From the NCBI RefSeq assembly GCF_014837235.1, contig NZ_JACYFT010000003.1, forward strand, positions 81,660-145,659: a stretch of 64,000 bases of DNA, given 5' to 3'. The position numbers were made by a program, and so were the translations under genes. This DNA comes from Limnohabitans radicicola (lineage in GTDB: Bacteria; Pseudomonadota; Gammaproteobacteria; Burkholderiales; Burkholderiaceae_C). The first letter of the stretch is position 1; every line of letters starts with the position of its first letter. Of the stretch, positions 16,217-25,608 are shown one piece after another. The notes beneath the pieces were generated by a model, which was not told where the DNA came from, did no database searches, and saw only the letters and a program-made list of their open reading frames with translations.

Positions 16217-17406
16217 GAAGTGGCTTTCTCGGTTAGAGGAGTGTGTGTGGCAGGTGCCGCAGAGCCCATGGCCTGGCGTGTCATCCAGCGCTTGAGTGGG
16301 CCCGAGCGGTCAAAGCCCGACAGTCCCCGGTTGCGCAGCTGTTGCCACACGGGGCCCTGTTGGGCAAACAGGCGCTGCAAGGTGTCGGTGACCAGGCCCA
16401 TGGCCTGTACATCGGCCTGGCGGGCGCGTTCGTAACGGCGCAGCAGCTTGAGGTCATGCAATGGCCGCCAGAACTCTTTGGTGCGAATCACCTTGGCGAG
16501 TTCGGCCGCATCGGCCAGGCCGACATTGAGGCCTTGGCCCGCCAAGGGGTGCATGGCGTGTGCCGCATCGCCCGCCAGTGCAAAACTCTGAGCGGAGGTG
16601 CCGGGCATGGGGCCGATCCAGCGCTCGGCGCGGGCCAGTTGCAAGGGCCAGACGGCGCGCTCGGATGTGAGCGTCATGCGGCCCAGCGCCAGTCCGCAGG
16701 CCGTGGCCAATTCGTGGCTGAAGTCCTCGGCGTTCAAGGCCATCAGGGCCTGTGCTCGGGCCGGATGGGTCGACCACACCAGAGCGACCTCGTGGCCGCC
16801 TTCACCACCCAAGGGCAGGAGCGCCAAGATTTCGGCCTGTGCTTGCGACAAGCCTGGGGTTTCGCCAAACCGGAACCATTGGCGAGCCACGCCGCCATGA
16901 GGCTGCTCGCACTGCAGTCGTGTGGCGACCGCGTGTTGTTCGTAGTGGGTGATGTCAAAGCCAATGCCCAACTCGGCACGTGTCTGGCTGGCACGGCCTT
17001 CGCAGACCACTGTGAGGGGGGCGGGCACTGGCGCGCTGACCACCTCGATCAAGGGCTGGAACTGCACGGCGGCGGCCAGCCGTGCTTCGAGCACGGGCAC
17101 ATCCACCATCCAATTGAGTTCGCCCGCGCCCTGGTCGCGCGCGTTGAAAGTCAGTTGCCCGCCATCGTCGCCCCACACCTGCATCTGGTGCACGGGCGTC
17201 ACGGCCGGGCTGTCGGGCCAGCAGCGCAACGATTGCAGCAGGCTTTGGGCTGCGCCATTGAGCGAGTAGGCCCGCACATCAGGTGCTGTGCTGGTTTTGG
17301 GCACATCCACCAAGGCCACACGCCAATGTTCGCGGGCCAGCAAGAGGGCCAGACTGCGGCCGACGATGCCGGCGCCGCGGATGCAAATGTCGGGGGGATG
17401 AGACAT
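16213..17406 (-). CDS. UbiH/UbiF/COQ6-type FAD monooxygenase
   Basis: Flavin-dependent hydroxylase of the ubiquinone biosynthesis family, 397 residues. The dinucleotide-binding motif GAGIVGRSLA starts at residue 11. The middle segment with RAYSLNGAAQSLL corresponds to the UbiH/COQ6 signature, and the second FAD motif ALAGDAAHAMHPLAGQGLNVGL is intact. Which ring position it hydroxylates (C4, C5 or C6) cannot be decided from sequence. The start MSHPPDICIRGAGIVG is chosen over a longer upstream frame. It is the first gene of the ubiH-dsbC-DUF3429-M61 operon. Confidence 0.9.
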   Translation of the reverse strand: MSHPPDICIRGAGIVGRSLALLLAREHWRVALVDVPKTSTAPDVRAYSLNGAAQSLLQSLRCWPDSPAVTPVHQMQVWGDDGGQLTFNARDQGAGELNWMVDVPVLEARLAAAVQFQPLIEVVSAPVPAPLTVVCEGRASQTRAELGIGFDITHYEQHAVATRLQCEQPHGGVARQWFRFGETPGLSQAQAEILALLPLGGEGGHEVALVWSTHPARAQALMALNAEDFSHELATACGLALGRMTLTSERAVWPLQLARAERWIGPMPGTSAQSFALAGDAAHAMHPLAGQGLNVGLADAAELAKVIRTKEFWRPLHDLKLLRRYERARQADVQAMGLVTDTLQRLFAQQGPVWQQLRNRGLSGFDRSGPLKRWMTRQAMGSAAPATHTPLTEKATS

Positions 17407-17550
17407 ATGCACATTGTAAAGAGCAAGCCATGCCTGCGAGGCTGTCCGGACTCTGGGTGACATGGCGCACAGATCGCCCGCATGGCTTTGCCTGTAATGC
17501 AAGGTCTCGCTTCGATCCAAGCGGGTTCATCACTCTGAAAGGACAAATAC

Positions 17551-18015
17551 ATGACATCTCTGAAAACCTGGACCCGTGCCGCATGGGTGCTGGCCGCGCT
17601 GTGTGCTGGCCCCGCCATGGCCGCAGACCCTGCTGCCCCCAAAACCCGTGAGCAGGTCAGGGCCGAGACCCGTGAAGCGATCCGCACCGGCGACATGCCT
17701 GCAGATGGTGAGATGGGGTGCAAACGCAACGAAATGAACCCTTCGCAATACCCGCCCCAAGCGGCTCCAGGGGGCGCGAAAACGCGTGAGCAGGTCAAAG
17801 CCGAGACCCGGCAGGCCATGCGCTCGGGGGACATGATGACTTCGGGCGAGGCCGGATGTGGACCCCAGCCAGTCCAATCCGGGGGGCAAGGCAAGACCCG
17901 GGCACAAGTCAAAGCCGAGCGTGATGCAGCCATCCGCCAAGGCGGGATGCAGGGGACGGGCGAGCTGGCAGGGAGTCCGCTGCCGGCAAATCCGGCACCC
18001 AGGAAGGCCCCTTGA
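17551..18015 (+). CDS. DUF4148-type secreted protein with three repeats
   Basis: A 154-residue protein with a clear signal peptide (AAWVLAALCAGPAMA) and a Pro/Gly/Ala-rich mature part. Three imperfect repeats of the DUF4148 type begin at KTREQVRAETREAIRTGD, KTREQVKAETRQAMRSGD and KTRAQVKAERDAAIRQGG, each followed by an acidic or Gly-rich linker. DUF4148 proteins are small periplasmic proteins of unknown role, abundant in Burkholderiales, and usually carry one copy of this motif. It is divergent from ubiH and stands alone; the start has a weak AAGGA site. Confidence 0.82.
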   Translation: MTSLKTWTRAAWVLAALCAGPAMAADPAAPKTREQVRAETREAIRTGDMPADGEMGCKRNEMNPSQYPPQAAPGGAKTREQVKAETRQAMRSGDMMTSGEAGCGPQPVQSGGQGKTRAQVKAERDAAIRQGGMQGTGELAGSPLPANPAPRKAP

Positions 18016-18229
18016 CGCTTGTCCTTGCCCCCCTCAGCGCTGGGCGGGGCGGGGCGTCCTGAACATTACAATTCAGTCCAGAGCGGTCAAGGCCAGAGCA
18101 GCGGTTTGCCAGAACGCCTTGTACCCACCTGATGCACGCCCGCACCCTGCGCACGCGTGCAAAACGTTCCCGCGCTCAAGCCCACATCGGGCTTGTCGGC
18201 GTTTGGGGACCACTGACTGAAAGATCGAT
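18016..18229. other. Intergenic region before ychF
   Basis: About 210 bases. The only structure seen is a hairpin AAGCCC/GGGCTT (18178-18194) without a T tract, 35 bases before the ychF start. No convincing promoter hexamers were identified. Confidence 0.3.
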
Positions 18230-19321
18230 ATGAGTTTGAAATGCGGCATCGTGGGCCTGCCCAACGTGGGCAAGTCCACACTGTTTAACGCCCTGACCAA
18301 AGCCGGCATTGCGGCCGAGAATTACCCCTTCTGCACCATCGAGCCCAACACGGGCGTGGTCGAAGTGCCCGATCCGCGTCTGCAGCAACTGGCCGAGATC
18401 ATTACGCCCGAGCGCATCGTGCCCGCGATTGTGGAGTTTGTGGACATCGCCGGTCTGGTCGCCGGGGCCAGCACAGGCGAAGGCTTGGGCAACAAGTTTT
18501 TGGCCCACATCCGCGAAACCGACGCCATCGTCAACGTGGTGCGCTGCTTTGAAGACCCCAATGTGATCCACGTGGCCAACAAGGTGGACCCGATCGCTGA
18601 CATCGAGGTCATCCAGACCGAGCTGTGCCTGGCCGACCTGGCTTCGGTCGAAAAAGCCATCCACCGCGTGAACAAAATCGCCCGCTCGGGTGACAAAGAG
18701 GCCGCCAAGCAATTGGCGATTCTGGAAAAGTGCCAGGCAGCGCTCAACGACACCAAGCCCGTGCGCACCATCGACTTCAGCAAGGAAGAGCGCGCCGAAC
18801 TCAAACAGTTCTTCCTCATCACTGCCAAGCCCGCCATGTTCGTGGCCAATGTGTCGGAAGACGGTTTCGAGAACAACCCCTTCCTGGACCGCCTCAAGGC
18901 CTTTGCCCAAGCGCAAAACGCGCCCGTGGTCGCCATCTGCGCCAAGATCGAAGCCGAGTTGTCCGAGATGGACGACGCTGACCGTTTGGAATTCCTCAAA
19001 GAACTCGGCCAGGACGAGCCCGGCCTGAACCGACTGATCCGCGCCGCTTACGACCTGCTGGGCCTGCAAACCTACTTCACCGCTGGTGTGAAAGAAGTGC
19101 GCGCATGGACCATCCGCAAAGGCGACACCGGCCCGCAAGCCGCAGGCGTGATTCACACCGACTTTGAAAAGGGCTATATCCGCGCCCAGACCATCGCTTT
19201 TGACGACTTCATCGCCTTCAAGGGTGAGCAAGGCGCCAAAGATGCGGGCAAGATGCGCGCCGAAGGCAAGGACTACGTGGTCAAGGACGGCGATGTGATG
19301 AATTTCCTGTTCAGCTCCTGA
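18230..19321 (+). CDS. ychF: Ribosome-binding ATPase YchF (OLA1 family)
   Basis: P-loop protein of 363 residues from the Obg-related family that hydrolyses ATP rather than GTP and binds ribosomes. G1 motif GLPNVGKS lies at 9-16. The N-terminal region [22 protein letters not shown] is diagnostic, and the switch [20 protein letters not shown] and the NVSED motif (replacing NKxD, in line with ATP specificity) are present. A C-terminal TGS domain ends in [10 protein letters not shown]. It is followed by a strong terminator shared with the convergent hydrolase gene. Confidence 0.97.
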   Translation: MSLKCGIVGLPNVGKSTLFNALTKAGIAAENYPFCTIEPNTGVVEVPDPRLQQLAEIITPERIVPAIVEFVDIAGLVAGASTGEGLGNKFLAHIRETDAIVNVVRCFEDPNVIHVANKVDPIADIEVIQTELCLADLASVEKAIHRVNKIARSGDKEAAKQLAILEKCQAALNDTKPVRTIDFSKEERAELKQFFLITAKPAMFVANVSEDGFENNPFLDRLKAFAQAQNAPVVAICAKIEAELSEMDDADRLEFLKELGQDEPGLNRLIRAAYDLLGLQTYFTAGVKEVRAWTIRKGDTGPQAAGVIHTDFEKGYIRAQTIAFDDFIAFKGEQGAKDAGKMRAEGKDYVVKDGDVMNFLFSS

Positions 19322-19340
19322 GTCTCACAAAGACTTCATC

Positions 19341-19368
19341 AAAAAACCGCGCCGTGGCGCGGTTTTTT
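19341..19368. terminator. Bidirectional intrinsic terminator
   Basis: AAAAAACCGCGCC-GT-GGCGCGGTTTTTT forms a 13-bp perfect inverted repeat counting the A/T arms. It serves ychF on the plus strand and the alpha/beta hydrolase on the minus strand. Confidence 0.95.
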
Positions 19369-19387
19369 GATGGGGCAAAGGTGTTGG

Positions 19388-20341
19388 TCAGCGTTGGGTC
19401 ACCAGAAACTTCAGCACCTCGGCTACGCTGCGCTGCGGGTCCTCTTCTTGCGGCACATGGCCCAGACCGTCCAACACCACGTACTGGCTGCCAGCGATCT
19501 CTTTGTGGAATCGTTGCCCTGAGGGTTCGGGGATGAGCCGGTCCTCTGTGCCCCACAAAATCAGCGTGGGCTGCCCGATGGTGGGGATCAGCCCGGCAGC
19601 CTGCGCATCGGTCTCACGCAGTTTCATGCGCTGGGTCAGGCTCTCGCGGTTGCCTGCGCGCAGCGTCAGCTCGTAGTAGCGGTCCACCAGTTCGGGCGTG
19701 ACCTTGTCGGGGTTGGCGTACACATTGCGCACGCTGGACTCGATCATGCGCCGGGGCAGCAGCTTGCCCATGACGGGTTTGAGCCACTCGATCTGTGCCA
19801 GCCGAAAGCCCAGCGGAACCGAGGTCGATTGCAGCGGGTAGCCGCTCGCGTCCACCAGCACCAGGCGGCTGACCCGTTCGGGGTGCTGCACCGCCGTGCG
19901 CCAGGCCACACCGCCGCCCAGCGAGTTCCCTGCCAGCACCGCTCGGCGCACGCCCAACTGGTCCAGCAGCGCCGCGATGAAGTCGGCGTAACGGGTCATG
20001 CGGTAGTCGCCATCGGGGGCGGGGCCGGTGAGGCCAAAGCCGGGCAGGTCCATGCGGATGACGCGGCGCTGGCCTTGGAGCGCCTTGGCCCAGCCGTCCC
20101 AGGTGTGCAGGCTGGCCGAGGTGCCGTGGATCAGCACGATGGGCTCGGGGTCATCACGCGGGCCTTCGTCTCGCAGGTGCACCTGCATGCCTTGCAAGTC
20201 AATGAATTGGGAGGGTGCGGGTGCCCATCGTTCTTTCAGGCTGTCCACGCTGCGGTCGGGGGCCCATGACAGGGCCAGACCGGCGGTCAGTGTGGCCAGC
20301 AGGATCAGCGCCAACCAGCGCAGCAGTGTCATCCATTTCAT
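19388..20341 (-). CDS. Alpha/beta hydrolase with N-terminal membrane anchor
   Basis: A 317-residue alpha/beta-fold hydrolase. The nucleophile elbow GNSLGG places Ser140, the oxyanion-hole HG is at 72-73 (VLIHGTSAS), the acid residue is in LWGTEDRLIP, and the catalytic His is in DGLGHVPQEE. The first 25 residues (LLRWLALILLATLTAGLALSW) form a signal anchor, so the enzyme should face the periplasm. The substrate is unknown. Its start overlaps the stop of the upstream YqaA-like gene by 4 bases (ATGA), implying co-translation. Confidence 0.88.
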   Translation of the reverse strand: MKWMTLLRWLALILLATLTAGLALSWAPDRSVDSLKERWAPAPSQFIDLQGMQVHLRDEGPRDDPEPIVLIHGTSASLHTWDGWAKALQGQRRVIRMDLPGFGLTGPAPDGDYRMTRYADFIAALLDQLGVRRAVLAGNSLGGGVAWRTAVQHPERVSRLVLVDASGYPLQSTSVPLGFRLAQIEWLKPVMGKLLPRRMIESSVRNVYANPDKVTPELVDRYYELTLRAGNRESLTQRMKLRETDAQAAGLIPTIGQPTLILWGTEDRLIPEPSGQRFHKEIAGSQYVVLDGLGHVPQEEDPQRSVAEVLKFLVTQR

Positions 20342-20820
20342 ATCACCCAGCCTTCAGGAAAAAACCAGAGCAGCAAGGCCGTCATGCACAGGTAGCGGGC
20401 GAATTTGCCCATCGCCATGTACAGTGTGCAGGGCCAAAAGGGCATTTTGAGCCAGCCTGCCACGGCACACAGCGGGTCGCCCACGCCCGGCAGCCAGCTC
20501 AGCAGACAGGCCTTTGGGCCGAGCTTTTCCAGCCAGACCAGTGCCCGCAGATGGGGGGGCGAGTGCCCCCATTTGTGGGCTGCGCTGTGTGCCCCTCGGC
20601 CCATCCACCAGGTCAGCATCCCGCCCAGGGTGTTGCCCGCTGTGGCCACCACGATGGCGGGCCAGAACAGCTCGGGGTTGAGTTTGACCAAACCGAACAC
20701 CGCAGGCTCGGAGCCCATGGGCAGCAAGGTGGCCGAGACGAAGGCGACCACGAACACTGTGCTCAGGCCAAACTCCGGCAGGGCCAGCCATGTGAGCAGC
20801 TGATGTATCCAGACTTCCAT
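20338..20820 (-). CDS. YqaA-like inner membrane protein (DedA-related)
   Basis: Integral membrane protein of 160 residues with the compact SNARE-associated/DedA-like fold of YqaA. Visible features are FVSATLLPMGSEPAVF, the glycine-rich segment AGNTLGGMLTWWMGRG, and SWLPGVGDPLCAVAGWLKMP, in which the conserved GxxDP-type turn is seen. DedA-related proteins move lipids or lipid carriers across the inner membrane; for YqaA itself no firm role is known. It is the first gene of a two-gene unit with the anchored hydrolase. Confidence 0.85.
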   Translation of the reverse strand: MEVWIHQLLTWLALPEFGLSTVFVVAFVSATLLPMGSEPAVFGLVKLNPELFWPAIVVATAGNTLGGMLTWWMGRGAHSAAHKWGHSPPHLRALVWLEKLGPKACLLSWLPGVGDPLCAVAGWLKMPFWPCTLYMAMGKFARYLCMTALLLWFFPEGWVI

Positions 20821-20894
20821 GGAGATCAGTTTAACGAGCTTGCCTCAGGCCCTGCCGGGGGCAGGTGATTTGCTTAACACAAGGCACTTGCATC

Positions 20895-20919
20895 TGCTGA
20901 AATTTTCAGCAATTACAAT
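20895..20919 (+). promoter_or_regulatory. Palindrome and -10 element before dusB-fis
   Basis: TGCTGAAATTTTCAGCA (20895-20911) is a perfect inverted repeat with a single central base, directly followed by TACAAT (20914-20919), a good -10 candidate 50 bases before dusB. The palindrome covers the -35 to -10 spacer and so looks like an operator. Confidence 0.5.
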
Positions 20920-20968
20920 CGTGCCTCCTTTTTAGGCATTCCCGATTCCCCGCACACCCTCCCCAGTC

Positions 20969-22000
20969 ATGCAGATTGGTCCTTACCCCTTGCCGAACAA
21001 TCTGTTCGTGGCCCCCATGGCGGGGGTGACGGACCGGCCGTTCCGCCAGCTGTGCCGCCAGTTCGGCGCAGGCTATGCCGTGAGCGAGATGGTGACGTCC
21101 CGGCCCGATCTGCAAAAGTCCCTCAAGACCAGCCGCCGCGCCAACCACGATGGCGAGCCCGGACCGATCGCGGTGCAGATCGCGGGTACCGATGCGCAGA
21201 TGATGGCCGACGCGGCCCGCTACAACATCGACCGGGGCGCGCAGATCATCGACATCAACATGGGTTGCCCCGCCAAGAAAGTCTGCAACAAATGGGCGGG
21301 CTCTGCCTTGATGCAAGACGAGCCGCTGGCACTCGACATCATCAGCGCGGTGGTGGCGGCGGCCCAGCCGCACGGGGTGCCTGTGACGCTGAAGATGCGC
21401 ACCGGCTGGTGCCAGACCGAGAAGAACGCCCTGAGCATCGCCCGCGCCGCCGAACAAGCCGGGGTGCAGATGGTCACCGTGCACGGCCGCACACGCGAGC
21501 AGGGCTACAAGGGCGAAGCCGAATACGAAACCATTGCCGCTGTCAAAGCGGCGCTGCGCATTCCGGTGGTGGCCAATGGCGATGTGAACACGCCTGAAAA
21601 AGCCAAAGCCGTGCTGGCCCTGACGGGCGCGGACGCGGTCATGATTGGCCGCGCGGCGCAGGGGCGGCCCTGGATCTTTCGCGAAACCGCGCACTACCTG
21701 GCCACGGGCGAGATGCTCGCGCCGCCGCTGGTGGCCGAGGTGCGCCGCGCTCTGCTAGAGCACCTGCAAGACCACTATGGCCTGTATGGCGAGTACACCG
21801 GGGTGCGCTCGGCGCGCAAACACATCGGCTGGTACGTGCACAGCCTCCCTGGGGCCGAGGCCTTCAGGCAGCACATGAACACTTTGGAAACCGCAGACCG
21901 GCAACTGGCGGCTGTGGGCAATTACCTGGACGGCCTGGCCGACCAGATGGATCGGTGGCCTGCCCAGAGCAGCGAGCCCGTGTTGGAGATGGAACTGTGA
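20969..22000 (+). CDS. dusB: tRNA-dihydrouridine synthase DusB
   Basis: FMN enzyme that reduces uridine to dihydrouridine in the tRNA D-loop. The 343-residue protein begins MQIGPYPLPNNLFVAPMAGV with the FMN-binding MAGVTDRPFR. The catalytic Cys100 lies in NMGCPAKKV, the phosphate-binding segment ANGDV is present, and MIGRAAQGRPWIF is the family signature. It overlaps fis by 4 bases (GTGA), the dusB-fis arrangement known from gamma- and betaproteobacteria. Confidence 0.96.
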   Translation: MQIGPYPLPNNLFVAPMAGVTDRPFRQLCRQFGAGYAVSEMVTSRPDLQKSLKTSRRANHDGEPGPIAVQIAGTDAQMMADAARYNIDRGAQIIDINMGCPAKKVCNKWAGSALMQDEPLALDIISAVVAAAQPHGVPVTLKMRTGWCQTEKNALSIARAAEQAGVQMVTVHGRTREQGYKGEAEYETIAAVKAALRIPVVANGDVNTPEKAKAVLALTGADAVMIGRAAQGRPWIFRETAHYLATGEMLAPPLVAEVRRALLEHLQDHYGLYGEYTGVRSARKHIGWYVHSLPGAEAFRQHMNTLETADRQLAAVGNYLDGLADQMDRWPAQSSEPVLEMEL

Positions 22001-22242
22001 GCGATCGCGAACGACAAAGCATTGAAGCCTGCGTGCGGGCCAACCTCGAAGACTACTTTCGTGACCTGGACGGCACCGACCCGGCAGGCCTGTACGACAT
22101 GCTGGTGAAGGTGGTGGAAAAACCCCTGCTGGACGTGGTGATGCAGCGCGCCGGACAAAACCAGTCGCGCGCTGCCGACTGGCTGGGCCTGAACCGCAAC
22201 ACCCTGCGCAAGAAGTTGCTGGACCACCAGCTGCTCAAGTGA
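21997..22242 (+). CDS. fis: DNA-binding protein Fis
   Basis: Small nucleoid protein of 81 residues that bends DNA and regulates rRNA and many other promoters. The C-terminal helix-turn-helix is clear: QSRAADWLGLNRNTLRKKLLDHQL. The N-terminal dimerisation part is shorter than in E. coli (98 residues), as is normal in betaproteobacteria. The start is a GTG whose last two bases are the first two of the dusB stop codon, so translation depends on dusB. No ATG start fits the family N-terminus. Confidence 0.94.
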   Translation: MSDRERQSIEACVRANLEDYFRDLDGTDPAGLYDMLVKVVEKPLLDVVMQRAGQNQSRAADWLGLNRNTLRKKLLDHQLLK

Positions 22243-22282
22243 CGCCTGATTTTTTGATTTTTAGACTTTGAGGAACACCCTG

Positions 22283-23869
22283 ATGAAAGCCCTGATTTCC
22301 GTATCCGACAAGACCGGGATCGTCGAACTGGCCCAACAACTGCACGCCTTGGGCGTGGGCCTGATCTCCACTGGCGGCACGGCCAAACTCTTGGCCGAGC
22401 AAGGCCTGCCTGTGACCGAAGTGGCCGAAGTCACCGGTTTCCCTGAAATGCTGGACGGCCGCGTCAAAACCCTGCACCCCAAAGTGCACGGCGGCCTGCT
22501 GGCGCGCCGCGACACGCCCGAGCACATGGCGGCCTTGAAGGCCCACAACATTGACACGATTGATTTGCTCATCGTCAACCTCTACCCCTTTGAAGCCACC
22601 GTGGCCAAGCCCGGCTGCACGCTGGCCGACGCGATCGAGAACATCGACATCGGTGGCCCCGCCATGGTGCGCAGCGCCGCCAAAAACTGGAAAGACGTGG
22701 GCATCGTCACCGACGCCAGCCAATACGCGGACGTAATTGCTGAGTTGAAAACTAACGGCAAGTTGAGCGACAAGCTGCGTTTTGCTTTGTCTGTGGCTGC
22801 GTTCAACCGCATCAGCCAATACGACGGCGCGATCAGCAACTATCTGTCGAGCGTCAACTTTGAAACCGAAAAACTGAGCGAAGCGTACGTGCCCGAGCGC
22901 GCCCAGTTCAGCGGCCAGTTCAACGAGCAATACGTCAAAGTGCAAGACCTGCGCTACGGCGAAAACAGCCACCAGCAAGCCGCCTGGTACCGTGATCTGG
23001 CCCCGGCGGCCGGATCGCTCGCTACGGGTGTGCAACTGCAAGGCAAAGAACTCAGCTACAACAACATCGCCGACGCCGATGCGGCATGGGAATGTGTGAA
23101 GAGTTTTGACAGCTCAGCTTGCGTCATCGTCAAACACGCCAACCCCTGCGGCGTGGCCGTGGGCGCGAATCCGCTGGAGGCCTACAGCAAGGCTTTCCAA
23201 ACCGACCCCACCAGCGCCTTCGGCGGCATCATCGCCTTCAACCGCCCCGTCGACAAAGCCGCTGCCGAAGCGGTGAGTAAGCAGTTCGTCGAAGTGCTGA
23301 TGGCCCCTGACTTCAGCGCTGAAGCGCTCGAAGTGTTCAAGAGCAAAGTGAATGTGCGCTTGATGAAAATCACCCTGCCCGCCGACTACGGCAACGTGCG
23401 CAACGCTTTGGAAACCAAGCGCGTGGGCTCAGGCCTCTTGCTGCAAAGCGCCGACAACCACGAGCTGGCGCTGGCCGACCTGAAGGTGGTGACCGTCAAG
23501 CAGCCCACCCCCGAAGAACTCAACGACCTGCTCTTCGCCTGGAAAGTGGCCAAGTTCGTCAAGTCCAACGCCATCGTGTTCTGCAAAAACGGCATGACCA
23601 TGGGTGTGGGCGCAGGCCAGATGAGCCGCCTTGACTCCGCCCGCATCGCCAGCATCAAGGCCGAAGCGGCCAAGCTCAGCTTGCAAAACACCGTGGTGGC
23701 GAGCGACGCCTTCTTCCCCTTCCGCGACGGCCTGGATGTGGTGGTGGACGCAGGTGCCACTTGCGTGGCCCAGCCTGGTGGCTCGATGCGCGACCAGGAA
23801 GTGATTGACGCCGCCAACGAGCGTGGCGTGGCGATGGTGTTCACCGGCGTGCGCCACTTCCGCCATTGA
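22283..23869 (+). CDS. purH: Bifunctional AICAR transformylase/IMP cyclohydrolase PurH
   Basis: Catalyses the last two steps of de novo IMP synthesis. The 528-residue protein has the N-terminal MGS-like cyclohydrolase domain ([40 protein letters not shown]) and the C-terminal transformylase domain ([52 protein letters not shown]). The start at [10 protein letters not shown] follows a GAGGA site. It lies 40 bases after fis and may share its transcript. The frame ends at FTGVRHFRH, the canonical terminus. Confidence 0.98.
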   Translation: MKALISVSDKTGIVELAQQLHALGVGLISTGGTAKLLAEQGLPVTEVAEVTGFPEMLDGRVKTLHPKVHGGLLARRDTPEHMAALKAHNIDTIDLLIVNLYPFEATVAKPGCTLADAIENIDIGGPAMVRSAAKNWKDVGIVTDASQYADVIAELKTNGKLSDKLRFALSVAAFNRISQYDGAISNYLSSVNFETEKLSEAYVPERAQFSGQFNEQYVKVQDLRYGENSHQQAAWYRDLAPAAGSLATGVQLQGKELSYNNIADADAAWECVKSFDSSACVIVKHANPCGVAVGANPLEAYSKAFQTDPTSAFGGIIAFNRPVDKAAAEAVSKQFVEVLMAPDFSAEALEVFKSKVNVRLMKITLPADYGNVRNALETKRVGSGLLLQSADNHELALADLKVVTVKQPTPEELNDLLFAWKVAKFVKSNAIVFCKNGMTMGVGAGQMSRLDSARIASIKAEAAKLSLQNTVVASDAFFPFRDGLDVVVDAGATCVAQPGGSMRDQEVIDAANERGVAMVFTGVRHFRH

Positions 23870-23892
23870 TCCGCGTCATAGATCGGACTGTT

Positions 23893-25137
23893 TTGAACTT
23901 TGACCCACTTGGCCTGACCCCCGCGCTCTTGCGCGCTGTGGGTGACATGGGCTTGCATGCCCCCACCCCTATTCAGGCCGAGGCGATTCCTGCTGTCTTG
24001 AGGGCTGCCGACGTGTGGGCCACCGCACCCACCGGCTCGGGCAAGACCTTGGCGTTTGCCTTGCCGCTGGTGCAGCAGCATGTGTTGCAGCCGCGCCAGA
24101 CCAACTTCCGCCGTCCCATCCGCACCCTGGTGCTGGTGCCCACGCGGGAGCTGGCGGTGCAGGTGGGCGATGTCCTCACGAATTTGGCCTACCAGCCAGG
24201 GCTCAAGGTCTCGGTGGTGTACGGCGGCGTGTCGATCAATCCGCAAATGATGGGCCTGCGCGGCGGTGCCGACATCGTGGTCGCCACGCCGGGCCGTTTG
24301 CTCGACCTGGTCGACCACAATGCGGTGTATCTGGGCAGCGTGCAGCATCTGGTGTTGGACGAGGCTGACCGGCTGCTGGACCTGGGCTTTGCCGAGGAGC
24401 TGCAGCGCGTGCTGGCGCTCTTGCCCGCGAAGCGTCAGACCTTGCTGTTCTCGGCCACCTTCGTGCCCGAGGTGGAGGCGCTGGCCTCCAACTTGCTGCA
24501 GGACCCTGTGCGCATCACGGTCGACGCCTTTGACGGCCACAAGCCGGACATCACGCAGCGCGCCATTCGCGTGGACGAGAAAAAGCGCACCGCCTTGCTG
24601 CGCCATTTGATCGCCGAGAACAGCTGGAAGCAGGTGTTGGTGTTTGTCGCCACGCGCTACGCTTGCGAGCATGTGGCAAACAAGCTCTATAAAGCGGGCA
24701 TTTACGCCACCCCCTTCCATGGCGAAATGAGTCAGGGCGCCCGCCAGGATGTGCTGCGTGAATTCAAGTCCGGTCGCTGGGACGTGGTGGTCACCACCGA
24801 CCTGGCTTCGCGGGGCATTGACATCGCCATGCTGCCCGTGGTCGTCAACTACGACCTGCCGCGCTCAGCCACCGACTACACCCACCGCATTGGACGCACG
24901 GGCCGCGCCGGGGCCCATGGCGATGCCGTGAGTTTTGTCACGGCTGAGGCTTTGGCGCACTGGCAGCTGATCCAGAAACGCGAAAGCCTGGAACTCACTT
25001 TGGAGCAAATCCCAGGCTTTGAGCCCACCGACGAGCCGCCTGCACCGCAAGGCAACGGTGGCATCAAGGGCAAGCGCCCGAGCAAGAAAGACAAGTTGCG
25101 GGCGGCAGCGGCCGCGCAGGCGAAAAAAACCGATTGA
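23893..25137 (+). CDS. rhlE: DEAD-box RNA helicase, RhlE-like
   Basis: ATP-dependent RNA helicase of 414 residues with all superfamily motifs. The Q motif lies in MGLHAPTPIQAEAIP, motif I is APTGSGKT, and PTRELAVQ and TPGRLLD follow. Motif II is DEADRLLDLGF, motif III SATF, and motif VI HRIGRTGRAG. A basic C-terminal tail follows (KGKRPSKKDKLRAAAAAQAKK). No ATG fits; the TTG at 23893 gives the typical RhlE beginning MNFDPLGLTPALLRAV, while another TTG at 23866 would overlap the purH stop. RhlE-type helicases act in ribosome assembly and cold adaptation. A hairpin follows the stop. Confidence 0.9.
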   Translation: MNFDPLGLTPALLRAVGDMGLHAPTPIQAEAIPAVLRAADVWATAPTGSGKTLAFALPLVQQHVLQPRQTNFRRPIRTLVLVPTRELAVQVGDVLTNLAYQPGLKVSVVYGGVSINPQMMGLRGGADIVVATPGRLLDLVDHNAVYLGSVQHLVLDEADRLLDLGFAEELQRVLALLPAKRQTLLFSATFVPEVEALASNLLQDPVRITVDAFDGHKPDITQRAIRVDEKKRTALLRHLIAENSWKQVLVFVATRYACEHVANKLYKAGIYATPFHGEMSQGARQDVLREFKSGRWDVVVTTDLASRGIDIAMLPVVVNYDLPRSATDYTHRIGRTGRAGAHGDAVSFVTAEALAHWQLIQKRESLELTLEQIPGFEPTDEPPAPQGNGGIKGKRPSKKDKLRAAAAAQAKKTD

Positions 25138-25160
25138 ACTCACCCGGTGCGCGGGTGAGT
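25138..25160. terminator. Hairpin between convergent helicase and DUF6172 genes
   Basis: ACTCACCCG and CGGGTGAGT form a perfect 9-bp stem with a 5-base loop. No T tract follows on either strand, so it may be a transcript-end stabiliser rather than a strict intrinsic terminator. Confidence 0.5.
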
Positions 25161-25167
25161 GGGGCCA

Positions 25168-25503
25168 TCACTGCTCGCCGAATTCGTCCTCGTGGGCTTC
25201 GTCGCCCGTGTGCGAGGGGGCTTTGAGCACGCGCACGCCGTGCTTGCTCAAAATTTCCACATATACCGAGGCCGCGCCCGATTTGGCGACAGCGTCCACC
25301 GCCTCGATCACGCCGCTCACGCGCACCACTTCGGCGACGTCCGCCGTCAGGCCCACTTTGCAGTCAAAGTCCCAGAAGTCGGCACCGGCAGGCACGGCGC
25401 GGTTGCGTTCACGTTTGAAGTATTTGCGGATCTCGTGCTTGACGGCTTCGAGGACGCGGTCAGGGTGCTTGCCTTCGGCTTGCAGGGGGAAATTCTTTTT
25501 CAT
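25168..25503 (-). CDS. DUF6172 family protein
   Basis: A 111-residue soluble protein resembling the DUF6172 family, common in Burkholderiales and of unknown function. The N-terminal half KNFPLQAEGKHPDRVLEAVK and the stretch GADFWDFDCKVG are the recognisable conserved part; HEIRKYFKRERNR is strongly basic. The C-terminus is acidic (GDEAHEDEFGEQ). The start at MKKNFPLQ is preferred over an upstream frame start that adds 16 atypical residues. It is convergent with the helicase and stands alone. Confidence 0.8.
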   Translation of the reverse strand: MKKNFPLQAEGKHPDRVLEAVKHEIRKYFKRERNRAVPAGADFWDFDCKVGLTADVAEVVRVSGVIEAVDAVAKSGAASVYVEILSKHGVRVLKAPSHTGDEAHEDEFGEQ

Positions 25504-25608
25504 GGGAGGTCCAAGGGAGTGGGCAAGCGCCCGTTCCGGACGTGAATGCAAGGGGCGGATTATCGCTGGTTTGAAGACCCGTGGCGAAAGGCCGCGAGGG
25601 CACAGGCT

